Source: JAJEFO01 sp965221845 (GTDB taxonomy: Bacteria; Pseudomonadota; Alphaproteobacteria; Rhodobacterales; Rhodobacteraceae). From it: a stretch of 64,000 nucleotides of DNA. Of the stretch, positions 41,204 to 50,117 are shown piece by piece. The position numbers and the translations under genes were made by a program. The notes below the pieces were generated by a model. That model searched no databases. It had not been told where the DNA came from and saw only the letters and a program-made list of their open reading frames with translations. The DNA lies in NCBI GenBank assembly GCA_965221845.1, contig OZ244919.1, positions 186,001 to 250,000 on the forward strand. Direction: 5' to 3'. The first letter of the stretch is position 1; each line of letters opens with the position of its first letter.

Positions 41204-41225
41204 GCGCATGCCTGCAGGCATGCGC
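41204..41225. promoter_or_regulatory. 22-bp perfect palindrome before the RND efflux genes
   Basis: Half-site GCGCATGCCTG (41204-41214) followed at once by its exact complement (41215-41225). It ends 22 bp before the adaptor start codon, where a repressor would block transcription or translation initiation. The centre contains CTGCAG. It looks like an operator for a dimeric regulator (TetR or MarR type), but no such gene lies beside it. Confidence 0.68.
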
Positions 41226-41247
41226 TGCCGCAAGGACATGAAAAGCC

Positions 41248-42447
41248 ATGCGCCTTCTTCCCGTTCTGACAGCCTGCCTCGTGGTAACGGCATTGTACCT
41301 TCTCGTGCTCGAGCGTGATGCCGTCCTGAGCCTCGCGACCGGCGGCAACGCGCAGGCGGTGGCGGCGGACGAAACCGTCGATGCGGACGACCGGGGCGGC
41401 CGGCCTACGGATGCCGGCAAGGCCGTTTCCGTCGTGGCGCTGCGCTCGGTCGCGCAGACCGTTGACAGCGCCGTGATCCTGCGGGGGCGCACCGAGGCGT
41501 CGCGGCAGGTCGACGTGCGCGCCGAGACATCCGGAAGGGTCGTCAGCGAGCCGGCGCGGCGCGGCGCGGCGGTGACCGAAGGCGACCTGCTGTGCGTCCT
41601 GGACTCCGGCACCCGGCAGGTCGCCCTTGACGAGGCCCTGGCCAGGCTCCGGGAGGCGGAGCTTCGCCTGCCGGAAGCGGAGGCGCGGCTTGTGGAGGCG
41701 GAGATCAACGGGCGCGCCGCGGCGCGCCTCAACCGGGACGGCTTCGCCTCCGAGACGCGCGTTGCCCAGACGGCGGCGGCGCTGGAGGCCGCGCGCGCCG
41801 GCGTCGAGAGCGCCAGGTCGGGCATCCAGTCGGCGGAATCGGCCGTGGCCGCGGCGAGGAACGAGATCGGCAAGCTCGAGATCCGCGCGCCGTTCTCCGG
41901 TCTCCTCGAAAGCGATGCGGCGGAGCTCGGCTCCCTTCTCCAGCCGGGCTCGCTCTGCGCCACGGTGATCCAGCTCGACACGATCAAGCTTGTCGGCTTC
42001 GTGCCCGAAATCCGGCTGGAAAGCGTTGCCGTGGGCGCCCGCGCCCGGGCGCGGCTGGCATCGGGGCAGACCGTTGCGGGCCGCGTCACGTTCCTCTCGC
42101 GGTCGGCCGACCCGTCCACGCGCACGTTCCGGGTGGACGTCGAGGTCGCGAACGACGATCTCGCGATCAGTGACGGCCAGACCGCGGAGATAGCCATCGA
42201 GTCCGCCGGCCGCGAAGCGCATCTCCTGCCGCAGTCGTCCCTGACGCTCAATGACGACGGCCAGCTCGGCGTCCGGGTCATAAGGGACACGAAGGCCGCA
42301 TTCGTCGGCGTCAGCGTCGTCCGGGACTCGACGGAAGGCATCTGGGTCACCGGCCTGGAGCGGGAGGCCGACGTGATCGTGGTCGGGCAGCACTACGTCA
42401 CCGACGGCACGCCGGTCGCCGCCCGGTTCCGGGAGCCGGGCGTGTGA
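41248..42447 (+). CDS. RND efflux periplasmic adaptor (membrane fusion protein)
   Basis: 399 residues. N-terminal membrane anchor 'LLPVLTACLVVTALYLLVL'; barrel-sandwich half 'VILRGRTEASRQVDVRAETS'; a coiled-coil hairpin about 125-215 ('LARLREAELRLPEAEARLVE', 'LEAARAGVESARSGIQSAES'); second lipoyl half 'KLEIRAPFSGLLESDAAELG'; then the beta-barrel and membrane-proximal domains. It links an inner-membrane RND pump to an outer-membrane channel. Its stop overlaps the pump start (GTGA), so the two are made together. It follows the palindrome at 41204. No TolC-like gene is nearby. Confidence 0.93.
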   Translation: MRLLPVLTACLVVTALYLLVLERDAVLSLATGGNAQAVAADETVDADDRGGRPTDAGKAVSVVALRSVAQTVDSAVILRGRTEASRQVDVRAETSGRVVSEPARRGAAVTEGDLLCVLDSGTRQVALDEALARLREAELRLPEAEARLVEAEINGRAAARLNRDGFASETRVAQTAAALEAARAGVESARSGIQSAESAVAAARNEIGKLEIRAPFSGLLESDAAELGSLLQPGSLCATVIQLDTIKLVGFVPEIRLESVAVGARARARLASGQTVAGRVTFLSRSADPSTRTFRVDVEVANDDLAISDGQTAEIAIESAGREAHLLPQSSLTLNDDGQLGVRVIRDTKAAFVGVSVVRDSTEGIWVTGLEREADVIVVGQHYVTDGTPVAARFREPGV

Positions 42448-45400
42448 CCGGCATCGTCGACTGGGCGGCGTCACGCGCGCGAATGGTGCTTTCGTTCATC
42501 GCGCTCTCGCTGCTTTCCGGCGCATTTGCCTACGCGCAGCTGCCCAAGGAAGGCGCGCCTGACATCGAGATCCCGGCCGTCTTCGTGAGCGTGCCGTTTG
42601 CCGGAATAGGCACCGAGGACAGCGAAGCGCTCCTGGTCAAGCCGATGGAAACCGAGCTTGCGGACATCGACGGCCTCAGGACGATGCATGCGATAGCGGC
42701 CGAAGGCTATGCCATCGTCGTCATGGAGTTCGAGTACGGATGGGACAAGACCCGGGTCCTCGCCGACGTGCGCGCGGCCATGAACAAGGCGGAGGCGCAG
42801 TTTCCGGCAGGGGCCGACAAGTACACCATAGACGAGCTGAGCCTGGCGGAGTTTCCCATCCTGGTCGTCAACCTTACGGGCGCCGTGCCTGAACGGACAT
42901 TGCTGCGCGTCGCGAAATCGCTCAAGGACCGGCTCGAGGACCTGGATCCCGTGCTCGAGGTGGCGCTTGCCGGCCACCGCGACGAAATGGTCGAGGTCGT
43001 GGTCGACCCCCTGCTCTTCGAGGCGGTCGACGTCACGATGGGCGAGCTCGTCAGCAAGCTCACCAGCAACAACCAGCTGATCGCCGCCGGCGACCTCGAA
43101 ACCGAGACCGGCTCCTTCGCCATCAAGATACCGTCCTCCTTCGACGAGCAGCAGGACATCTTCAGGCTGCCGCTGATCGCCGCCGGCGACCGGATCATCT
43201 CGGTGGGCGACATCGCCGACATCCGCCTGGCCTTCGAGGACCGCACGGGCACGGCACGGTTCAACGGCGTGCGCTCGGTCGCCCTGCAGGTCGTGAAGCG
43301 CAAGGGGTTCCACACAATCGACACGAGCGAACTCATCAGGGACGAGATCGAGGCGGCGCGCGCGGCCTGGCCGCCCGACCTGCAGGCGGCGATCTCGGTG
43401 GGCGCCTCCAACGACCAGTCTTCGCAGGTGCAGGCGATGGTGAGCCAGCTCGAAGGATCGGTGCTGACGGCCATCGCTCTCGTCATGATCGTCGTCCTGG
43501 CGTCGCTGGGCACCCGCTCGGCGCTGCTCGTCGGCTTCGCCATCCCGACCTCGTTCCTGCTCTGCTTCGCCTTCCTGGCGGTGATGGAGATCGCGATCTC
43601 CAACATGGTCATGTTCGGCCTGATCCTGTCAGTCGGCATGCTGGTCGACGGCGCCGTCGTCGTCGTGGAATACGCCGACAAGCGCATCAAGGCCGGCGCA
43701 GGCCCGATGCGCGCCTTCGTCGAGGCGGCGAAGCGCATGTTCTGGCCCGTGGTGTCGTCAACGGCGACGACCCTCTGCGCATTCCTGCCCATGCTTTTCT
43801 GGCCGGGACAGTCGGGCGAGTTCATGGGAACGTTGCCTGTCACGCTCATCTTCGTACTTTCGGCATCTCTGATCGTCGCCCTCGTCTACCTGCCGGTCGT
43901 GGGCGGAATGTCCGGCCGGCTGAGCTGGAACCTGCAGCGGCTTTCGGCGGCGCTTGCGCGCTCCCTGCCCTGGCCGGCCAGGGCGGCCCTCGTCGCCATC
44001 GCGTTCCTGGCGATGTTCCTCGGCGCGCTGCAGGTCCTCAACCCGGCCCTTCTTGCCGGACCCGGCGCCGGGACGCTCGGGTCCGCGGCCGGCGCGGTCA
44101 TCTTCGCGGGCGCGGCGGCGCTTTCCTCCGTCGCGCTCGGCGCGGTCAGGAGCCGTCGCAGGCGGCGCCGCGTCGACGCCGGAAGCGGGCACACGCCGTT
44201 CGGGAGCTTCATCGCCCTGATCGCGGGCAATCCCGTGATGCCGGTCGTCACCGTCGGGGCGATCCTCCTTTTCGTCGTGTCGGTCTTCGGCTACTTCGCC
44301 GCGAACAACAACGGCGTCGAGTTCTTCGTGGAAACGGAGGCGGAGCAGGCCATCATCCACGTGCGCGCGCGCGGCAACCTCAGCCTTGCCGAAAAGGACG
44401 CGCTTGTCCGGCAGGCCGAAGAGGTCACGCTGTCCACTCCCGGCGTCAAGAACGCGTTCGCGTTCGCGGGCGAAGGCGGCCTGAACATGGGTGCCGGGCT
44501 CTCGGCGGGCCCGAACGACTCGATCGGCCAGATCCAGATCGAGATCGTGGCCTGGGAGGACCGTGCGGCGCACGCCGAGGCGTTCGGCGTTGCGGCCGAC
44601 GACCTCAAGGGGGATGTCGTCCTGGAAAGGCTCGAGGCACGGCTCGGCGAGATCTCCGGCATCAAGGTCGAGATCACGGAGCAGGTGAACGGACCGCCGT
44701 CGGGAAAGCCCCTGCAGCTGCGCCTCAAGGCGAATGACTGGGACAGGCTCGGCGAAGCGGCGCGGACCGCGCGCGCCCGGTTCGACGCGACCCCGGGACT
44801 CGTGGGCGTCGAGGACGACCTGCCGCTGCCCGGCATAGACTGGGAGATGGAGGTGGATGTCGGGAAGGCGTCGCAATACGGCACGAATGTCGCGACGATC
44901 GGCGGGATCGTCCAGCTCGTCACGCACGGGGTGCTGCTGGACACGATGCGCGTGGATTCCTCGGACGAGGAGATCGACATCCGTGCCCGGCTGCCCAGGG
45001 AGGACCGGTTTCTTTCATCGCTCGACACGCTCAAGGTGCGGACCAACGAAGGTCTCGTGCCGCTTTCGAACCTGATTGTCCGAAAGCCCGTTTCCCGGCT
45101 CACGCGGATCAACAGGTCCGACCAGGTCCGCTACTTCGACGTCAAGGCGGACGTGGAGGACGGGCTCGTGAAACTGGTCGGCTCCGACGGCATGACCGTG
45201 GAAGTCGTCAGGACCGAGGACGCGGGGCGCGGGGCCCTGGCAAGGCGCATCGCCGAGGAAGGCCTCGATTCCGTTCCCGTCAACGCGAACGAACGGATCG
45301 AGGCCCTGACCGAATGGATCGAGTCGGAAAGGCCGTTCCCCGACGGAGTCGGCTGGGAATGGACCGGCGATGCGGAGGACCAGGCCGAATCCCAGGCCTT

Positions 45401-46088
45401 CCTGCAGGTCGGCTTCTCGGCGGCGCTCGGCCTCATGTTCGTCATCCTGCTGGCGCAGTTCAATTCCTTCTACAACGCGGTCCTGGTCCTGCTTGCGGTG
45501 GTGCTGTCCACAACGGGGGTCCTGATCGGCATGATCGTGATGGAGCAGCCGTTCTCGATCATCATGACGGGAACCGGCATTGTCGCGCTTGCGGGAATCG
45601 TCGTGAACAACAACATCGTGCTGATCGACACCTATCAGGAATACGCGCGGTACATGCCGCGGATCGAGGCCATCATCCGCACCGCCGAGGCCCGCCTGCG
45701 CCCGGTGCTGCTGACATCCATAACGACCATGGCGGGCCTGACGCCGATGATGCTGGGCCTTTCGCTCGACTTTTTCGGCGGGGGATACTCTCTTGACGCT
45801 CCCGCGTCGCTCTGGTGGAAGCCCCTCGCGACCGCCGTGGTCTTCGGCCTCGGCACCGCCACGCTTCTGACGCTGGTCCTGACGCCGTCACTGCTTGCGC
45901 TGCGCGTGTGGTCCTGGGTCATCCTTGCCAACGCGCTGAGCGCGCTGAGCGCGCTTAGCCGCGGCGCGGGAAGCCGCAGCGCGAGAGACCGGGCGCTGAA
46001 GCGCGCCGCCAGGCGGGCGACGGGAACGGACGTGGTCTGGGACACGGGCGCCGGCCCGGCACGGACCGCCCTCCCGCTGCCGAACTGA
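42444..46088 (+). CDS. RND-family efflux permease, enlarged
   Basis: 1214 residues from GTG 42444, against about 1030-1050 for AcrB-type pumps. N-terminal helix then porter domain ('LLVKPMETELADIDGLRTMH', 'LRVAKSLKDRLEDLDPVLEV'); helices 2-6 with 'MLVDGAVVVVEYADKRIKAG' containing the proton-relay Asp and 'VSSTATTLCAFLPMLFWPGQ'; second half with 'GIVVNNNIVLIDTYQEYARY' and 'RLRPVLLTSITTMAGLTPMM'. Between the halves (about 510-580) are two extra hydrophobic stretches ('AALVAIAFLAMFLGALQVL' and 'AAGAVIFAGAAALSSVALGA') and a basic run, which most RND pumps lack. Substrate unknown; it exports drugs or metabolites using the proton gradient. Confidence 0.93.
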   Translation: MTGIVDWAASRARMVLSFIALSLLSGAFAYAQLPKEGAPDIEIPAVFVSVPFAGIGTEDSEALLVKPMETELADIDGLRTMHAIAAEGYAIVVMEFEYGWDKTRVLADVRAAMNKAEAQFPAGADKYTIDELSLAEFPILVVNLTGAVPERTLLRVAKSLKDRLEDLDPVLEVALAGHRDEMVEVVVDPLLFEAVDVTMGELVSKLTSNNQLIAAGDLETETGSFAIKIPSSFDEQQDIFRLPLIAAGDRIISVGDIADIRLAFEDRTGTARFNGVRSVALQVVKRKGFHTIDTSELIRDEIEAARAAWPPDLQAAISVGASNDQSSQVQAMVSQLEGSVLTAIALVMIVVLASLGTRSALLVGFAIPTSFLLCFAFLAVMEIAISNMVMFGLILSVGMLVDGAVVVVEYADKRIKAGAGPMRAFVEAAKRMFWPVVSSTATTLCAFLPMLFWPGQSGEFMGTLPVTLIFVLSASLIVALVYLPVVGGMSGRLSWNLQRLSAALARSLPWPARAALVAIAFLAMFLGALQVLNPALLAGPGAGTLGSAAGAVIFAGAAALSSVALGAVRSRRRRRRVDAGSGHTPFGSFIALIAGNPVMPVVTVGAILLFVVSVFGYFAANNNGVEFFVETEAEQAIIHVRARGNLSLAEKDALVRQAEEVTLSTPGVKNAFAFAGEGGLNMGAGLSAGPNDSIGQIQIEIVAWEDRAAHAEAFGVAADDLKGDVVLERLEARLGEISGIKVEITEQVNGPPSGKPLQLRLKANDWDRLGEAARTARARFDATPGLVGVEDDLPLPGIDWEMEVDVGKASQYGTNVATIGGIVQLVTHGVLLDTMRVDSSDEEIDIRARLPREDRFLSSLDTLKVRTNEGLVPLSNLIVRKPVSRLTRINRSDQVRYFDVKADVEDGLVKLVGSDGMTVEVVRTEDAGRGALARRIAEEGLDSVPVNANERIEALTEWIESERPFPDGVGWEWTGDAEDQAESQAFLQVGFSAALGLMFVILLAQFNSFYNAVLVLLAVVLSTTGVLIGMIVMEQPFSIIMTGTGIVALAGIVVNNNIVLIDTYQEYARYMPRIEAIIRTAEARLRPVLLTSITTMAGLTPMMLGLSLDFFGGGYSLDAPASLWWKPLATAVVFGLGTATLLTLVLTPSLLALRVWSWVILANALSALSALSRGAGSRSARDRALKRAARRATGTDVVWDTGAGPARTALPLPN

Positions 46089-46165
46089 CGGCGGCGCAAC
46101 GGGACGGACGGTCGCAGCGCGGGCCTGGATCCGGGTACCCGCCCGTCAATGGCATTCGTATAGGC

Positions 46166-46530
46166 CTACCGTTCCGGGCGCGTCAATTTTACTGCGATTG
46201 CCAAGAAAAATACCGCGCCGGTGCCAAGTTCATCAACTGGGAGTGGCGCACGCCGGAAGTGAACAGCAATGCATGGCAGAATGTGGTTGACTTGAGAGAT
46301 GCTCTCACCTTCGCCGGCGGCGAGTTGGGTGATAACCTCGTCGAGGTGCGCCCCAAGGCCGGTGCCCACATCTGGAGCAATCGCACTGCCGGCAATCCCC
46401 AGCAAGGCCCCGGCGAGCTGGTAGTTCAGGTCATCACGCCTGGCTCTGGACGTGGGTATGCAACGGGAGGCAGCGCCTACTTCCTGTTCATGGGCGGCAA
46501 GGGCTGCGCACGGGTCGGACTGGGAGGTGA
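46166..46530 (+). pseudogene. Unrecognised coding fragment cut by IS630 element 2
   Basis: The open plus-strand frame has no sensible start; reading begins 'FYCDCQEKYRAGAKFINWEW' and continues 'RTPEVNSNAWQNVVDLRDAL', 'VEVRPKAGAHIWSNRTAGNP' and 'GSAYFLFMGGKGCARVGLGG' up to the insertion at 46531. GC content and codon use (more A/T third positions) differ from the neighbours, pointing to transferred DNA. After removing the IS the frame could continue 'DMSYSEATSD...' past 47786. The opposite strand is also open but Ala-rich and less protein-like. I do not recognise a family. Confidence 0.45.
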
Positions 46531-46532
46531 TA

Positions 46533-47783
46533 CCAATCCAAATAAGCAAAGACTCACGAACGAAAAGGGACCATCTTTCGTCTTGCCTGCGAACAAATCG
46601 TGCACATCGTGTTGCGGCCTGCCCCATGATCATGCGCCTGACCGGCGCAGCCGTCCTGAATTCCGTGTTTGCGAAAATGCAGAAGGAGGACGGCATGCCC
46701 GAAAGGATCATGATCTTGCGCACCGACCGCGCGCCCGAAGGCCTGCGCGAACTGGCGTCGAAGAACAGGTTCCGCGACTGCCGCCACCGGCTGCGGGCCA
46801 TCGCCCTGGCGGTCGAGGGCGAGATGTCGCGCGCCGAGGTCGCCGGCCGCGCCGGCGCCGGCGCCCAGACCCTGTGCGACCGGGCGAAGCGGCACGACGG
46901 CGGCGGCGTCGACGGCCTCCGCGACGATGCGCGGCCGGGACGCCCGCCGAAGCCGGGCGGGGAGAGGACGGCGGCGGTCGCGTCCTGGCTGGAGGCCGGG
47001 CCCGATCCGGAGGCGGGCGCGCCGTGCCGCTGGACGGCCGCCGGCATCCGGGACCGGATCATGGACGGCTTCGGCGTGCGGCACACGGTCGAGGGCGCGC
47101 GCCGGCTGATGCTGCGCCTCGGCTTCCGGCACGTCTCCCCGCGCCCGGTCCATCCCAAGGCGGATCCGCAGGCCCGGGAGGAGTTCCGCAAAGGCTTCGC
47201 GCAGCTGGCGGAGGCGGCCGTTCCCGACGGCGCGTCCGCGCAGGACGTGCTCGTGCTCTTCCGGGACGAGGCCCGCACAGGCCGGAAGGGCATGCTCTCG
47301 AGGGTACGGGCGCGGAAGGGAACGCGCCCGCGCGTCGTGCGGGGCCACCGCTGCGGATGCGCCTGCCCGGAGACCGGGGCGGCGGTCGGGCATGTCTGCG
47401 CGAAGGCCGGCACCGGGGAGACGGACCGGCATCTCCGGGAGATCGGGGAGCGGGTGCCTGCAGGCAGACATGCGCCCGTCGTCCTCGACGGGGCGGGCTG
47501 GCACCGGCCCAGGGACCTGGAGATCCCCGACAACGTCTCCCTGCTCCGGCTGCCGCCCTGCAGCCCGGAGCCGGACCCCGTCGAGACGGTGTTCCCGGTC
47601 CTGAAGCGCCGCCACTTCGCCAGCCGCGCGTTCGAAAGCGCCGAACATGTCAGGGAGACCGTCGAGGAGGTCCGGAGCGGCTTCGCACGGCGGACGGAGG
47701 AGATCATGCGGATCACCGCAAGGGAGTGGGCGGTCCCGTGACGCTCGGGGCCGCTTCCATCCGTGATTGCTTGTTTGGTTTGG
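46533..47783 (+). mobile_element. IS630-family element 2
   Basis: 1251 bp flanked by TA (46531-46532 and 47784-47785). Terminal inverted repeats: CCAATCCAAATAAGCAA on the left; the complement of the right end reads CCAAACCAAACAAGCAA. A truncated copy of the left end is at 59385. It inserted into the unrecognised fragment at 46166. Confidence 0.93.
46695..47741 (+). CDS. IS630-family transposase (DDE_3)
   Basis: 348 residues from ATG 46695 (MPERIMILRTDRAPEGLREL), with an excellent 'GAAGGAGGACGGC' leader. N-terminal HTH: 'EMSRAEVAGRAGAGAQTLCD'; linker 'LRDDARPGRPPKPG'. Catalytic triad: Asp in 'VLVLFRDEARTGRKGML', Asp in 'HAPVVLDGAGWHRP', Glu in 'PDPVETVFPVLKRRHFASRA'. The open frame continues upstream without a start, but the strong ribosome site decides. 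It is uninterrupted and could be active. Confidence 0.93.
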   Translation: MPERIMILRTDRAPEGLRELASKNRFRDCRHRLRAIALAVEGEMSRAEVAGRAGAGAQTLCDRAKRHDGGGVDGLRDDARPGRPPKPGGERTAAVASWLEAGPDPEAGAPCRWTAAGIRDRIMDGFGVRHTVEGARRLMLRLGFRHVSPRPVHPKADPQAREEFRKGFAQLAEAAVPDGASAQDVLVLFRDEARTGRKGMLSRVRARKGTRPRVVRGHRCGCACPETGAAVGHVCAKAGTGETDRHLREIGERVPAGRHAPVVLDGAGWHRPRDLEIPDNVSLLRLPPCSPEPDPVETVFPVLKRRHFASRAFESAEHVRETVEEVRSGFARRTEEIMRITAREWAVP

Positions 47784-47830
47784 TATGAGTTACTCGGAGG
47801 CAACCAGTGACGCGGCCGGGCCGCGCATCC

Positions 47831-48139
47831 TCAGTTTCTCGGCAACCGCTCTTCCAGAATGGCTTCAATGCGCGTCAGGCTGTTCGCGAGGTCCGTGATG
47901 CGCGCGCGATTTTCTTTCACCTCTTCGCGGACAGAGCCAATCTCCTCGCGCAACTCCTCACGCAGAGACCCGATTTCGTTCCAGATAATGCCAAAGGCCG
48001 TTATCCCGATCGCGGTGAGCCCGCCAAAGAGCCACATCAAGGTGGGACGGTCAAAACCGGTCACGGTCCGAGGTGCGAAGGTCTTGCGCAACCATGCCAC
48101 CTGTTGGGGTGTGAATTCATTCTCGCTGACATCGACCAT
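47831..48139 (-). CDS. Small coiled-coil membrane protein
   Basis: 102 residues from ATG 48139 (MVDVSENEFTPQQVAWLRKT). A short N-terminal helix, one membrane helix 'LMWLFGGLTAIGITAFGII', then a coiled coil 'IGSLREELREEIGSVREEV', 'RARITDLANSLTRIEAILEE'. It resembles the broken gene at 2895-3205 in both the 'F-x-P-x-Q-x-A-W-L' start and the 'RIExxLxE' end. It sits between IS630 element 2 and an ISKra4 element that begins about 60 bp upstream. Lower GC than neighbours suggests acquisition. Function unknown. Confidence 0.75.
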   Translation of the reverse strand: MVDVSENEFTPQQVAWLRKTFAPRTVTGFDRPTLMWLFGGLTAIGITAFGIIWNEIGSLREELREEIGSVREEVKENRARITDLANSLTRIEAILEERLPRN

Positions 48140-48196
48140 AATGTGGTGCACTATAGGATTCCCGTGAGGTGGGGTCAAGAGCCCGATGGAACCGGG

Positions 48197-49790
48197 GGTG
48201 CATCCCAATTTTTTGACATCATGCGGCGACGGCCTGATTCGCCTGCCATTCCAGGAAGTCGGGCAGCCGGAGGTTCATGACGCAGCCCTTCAGCGCCAGC
48301 ATGGCGTTGGCGCCCCTCTCCGCCCGGCGCGTTCCGGAGCGCTCCGTCCGCAGCCGAACCGCCGGCATCCGCCCTCCACGACGCCGCTTCCGGCCCGGAC
48401 GCCCCGCTCGCGGAACGCGTCGTGCCGCATCCGGCCGAGCCCGCTCTCGAAATGCCGGCAGCAGGCCTCCGCTTCCCTGTGCCGGTCCCTGAAGGGTGCC
48501 AGCTCCCGGCCCGCCTTCGCCGCCCGGCCCGCCCTGACGTCCGCCTCGCCTCCGCGAACCGCCGGTCCCGCTCCGCCCCCGGCCGGCAGGACCGCCTCGC
48601 GGCGTCGGAGGCGCGTTCCGGGCAGTGGAGGAGGCCGGGCACGAAGGCGGCCTTCCGGCCCCCGAAGGGCCCCTCGCAGGCGTTCGGGATCCAGTCCGCC
48701 CCGTCGGAGACGACGACAGGCCCGCCCGCGTCGTGCAGCCCCCGCCGCCGGGCCTCGCGGTCGGGCCGCGCCGCGAAGTCCGAGGCCTCCCGGCCTCCGG
48801 ACGGCGCCGCCGCGCCGCCGGTCAGGCAGGTGACGGATTCGCCGCCCCGGTCCTCGCCGCCGCGCCGGTCCCGGGGTCCCGGCCCTCGGCGGTGCACGCC
48901 ACCGCGAGCTTCGCTTCCCTGGTCCTCGAGGTGCCGTCGGCCTGCCTGCCCGCGAACGCCCGCGACCTCCTCCCTGCGCATCGGGACGCCGGCGCCGTCG
49001 ACGGAGAGCTGCATGCGCGGTTCCGGCGGCCTGCCGTCCAGCACCTCCTCGCGCTCGAAGCGCTGCGCCGCCTCGAAGCCCATGAGCGGCACCGTCCCGG
49101 CGATGACGCTCGCCGTCCCCGGCGTGACGGTGTCCCCCTCAAGGCCAAGCGCCCGGTCCGGCGGGAAGCATCCCCCGCCGCAGGACCGGCAGCGGAAACG
49201 CGACCGCTCCGCCTCGACCCGGCCGAGCCGCGTGAGCCAGGCCTTCCTCCTGCCCGTGCCGGGCCGTCGGCGTCCCGCAGGCCGCGCACTCCGGCGCCGG
49301 CAGGGTCGCGCGTCCAGCCGCTCGAGCAGAAGCCTCGGCGCCGCCGCGCCGCCGCCCGGCGAGGCGTCCCGGAGCGCCCGCCCGCCCCCGCCCGGGTCCG
49401 GAACCCCCGGGCCCGGGTCCGCCGCCAGCCGCGGCGGCAGCGGACCGAACTCCGCCGGGACCGCCCCAGGCAGCGCCTCCGGCGTGCCGTCCGCCGCGAC
49501 GTCGCGGCTGCGCACCTCGCCCCCCTCGATCCAGCATCGCGTGTGGCCGCCCGCGTGCCTGCGGACCGGCGGCGGATGCGCCGCCGCCTCGTCCTCGGGA
49601 AGGCCCTCCGGACAGTCCGCCGCGTCCGCATGGCGGTGCACCCGGCTCCCTTCGCTCTCGTCAGTCATGACACGCACTCCTGCGTCTGCCTCATGCAGCG
49701 CGCCGCCGGCCGGTGCGCCCGGTCCTGGTCCGACGCGCCCGCTCCTGAAAGCGCAGGCGAAAAACGCGGATGTCAAAAAATTGGGGCTTA
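48197..49790 (-). mobile_element. ISKra4-family element
   Basis: Bounded by perfect 17-bp inverted repeats CCCAATTTTTTGACATC (48204-48220) and its complement (49769-49785). Outside the left repeat the similarity to other ends in this region extends to GGGTGCA. It contains one large decayed transposase gene on the minus strand. Pieces of the same family lie at 16102 (fused to rpiA) and 63836. Confidence 0.88.
48219..49668 (-). pseudogene. ISKra4-family transposase, frameshifted
   Basis: Starts at ATG 49668 (MTDESEGSRVHRHADAADCP). Recognisable blocks in order: zinc-like 'FRCRSCGGGCFPPDRALGLE', 'MGFEAAQRFEREEVLDG' (the usual stretch between these two phrases is missing, so an internal deletion is likely), catalytic 'LSVDGAGVPMRREEVAGV'; then, in another frame, 'GRQADGTSRTREAKLAVACT'; then 'VVSDGADWIPNACEGPFGGR'; and finally 'ACCRHFESGLGRMRHDAF' and 'RLPDFLEWQANQAVAA', ending at 48219. 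At least three frame changes. It is a fossil, but its ends could still be mobilised by an intact relative. Confidence 0.83.
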
Positions 49791-49910
49791 TATCCAATAG
49801 TTGACAGAATACAACGTGATGACTTTTCTTCAGATAACAGACACAACATGGTGTGGTATATCAACTTATGTGTATAAGCCCTAAAAAAATTGGGATACAC
49901 CTCTGGAATC
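49786..49910. other. AT-rich segment with inverted ends and a stray ISKra4-type terminus
   Basis: Much lower GC than anything around. GGGCTTATA (49784-49792) just after the ISKra4 right repeat is mirrored by TATAAGCCC (49873-49881). Immediately after comes another ISKra4-like end, AAAAAAATTGGGATACACC (49882-49902 region). No open frame of note. Probably a short foreign or element-derived spacer. Confidence 0.5.
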
Positions 49911-50053
49911 GGAGGTGCATCCCATTTTTTTGACCGCCATGATTCGCTGGCGCTGCCGCACCATCACTTTGTCAAGAAAATAAGGCTGCCCGACTCTCTT
50001 GAACTGCAGGCAAGTTGGACCACTGGGGGCCCGAGTCAAAAAATTGGGTTCCA
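49911..50053. mobile_element. Candidate ISKra4-derived MITE, about 130-140 bp
   Basis: Left end GAGGTGCATCCCATTTTTTT continuing into GAC (49911-49934); right end GTCAAAAAATTGGG (50035-50048) followed by TTCCACC. The ends are inverted copies of the ISKra4 ends at 48204 and 49769, with only about 100 bp of unrelated sequence between and no coding potential. That is the build of a miniature non-autonomous element. Confidence 0.6.
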
Positions 50054-50117
50054 CCCATGGAACCGGTTGGGCCGTGTCTCCGTTTGAACATTTATCGGCT
50101 CGTAAAAGTTTGATCTA

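Noticed and set aside
46166..47803. Minus-strand 545-codon open frame across IS630 element 2
   Set aside because: It crosses the IS borders and opposes the intact IS630 transposase, so it cannot be a real gene as a whole.
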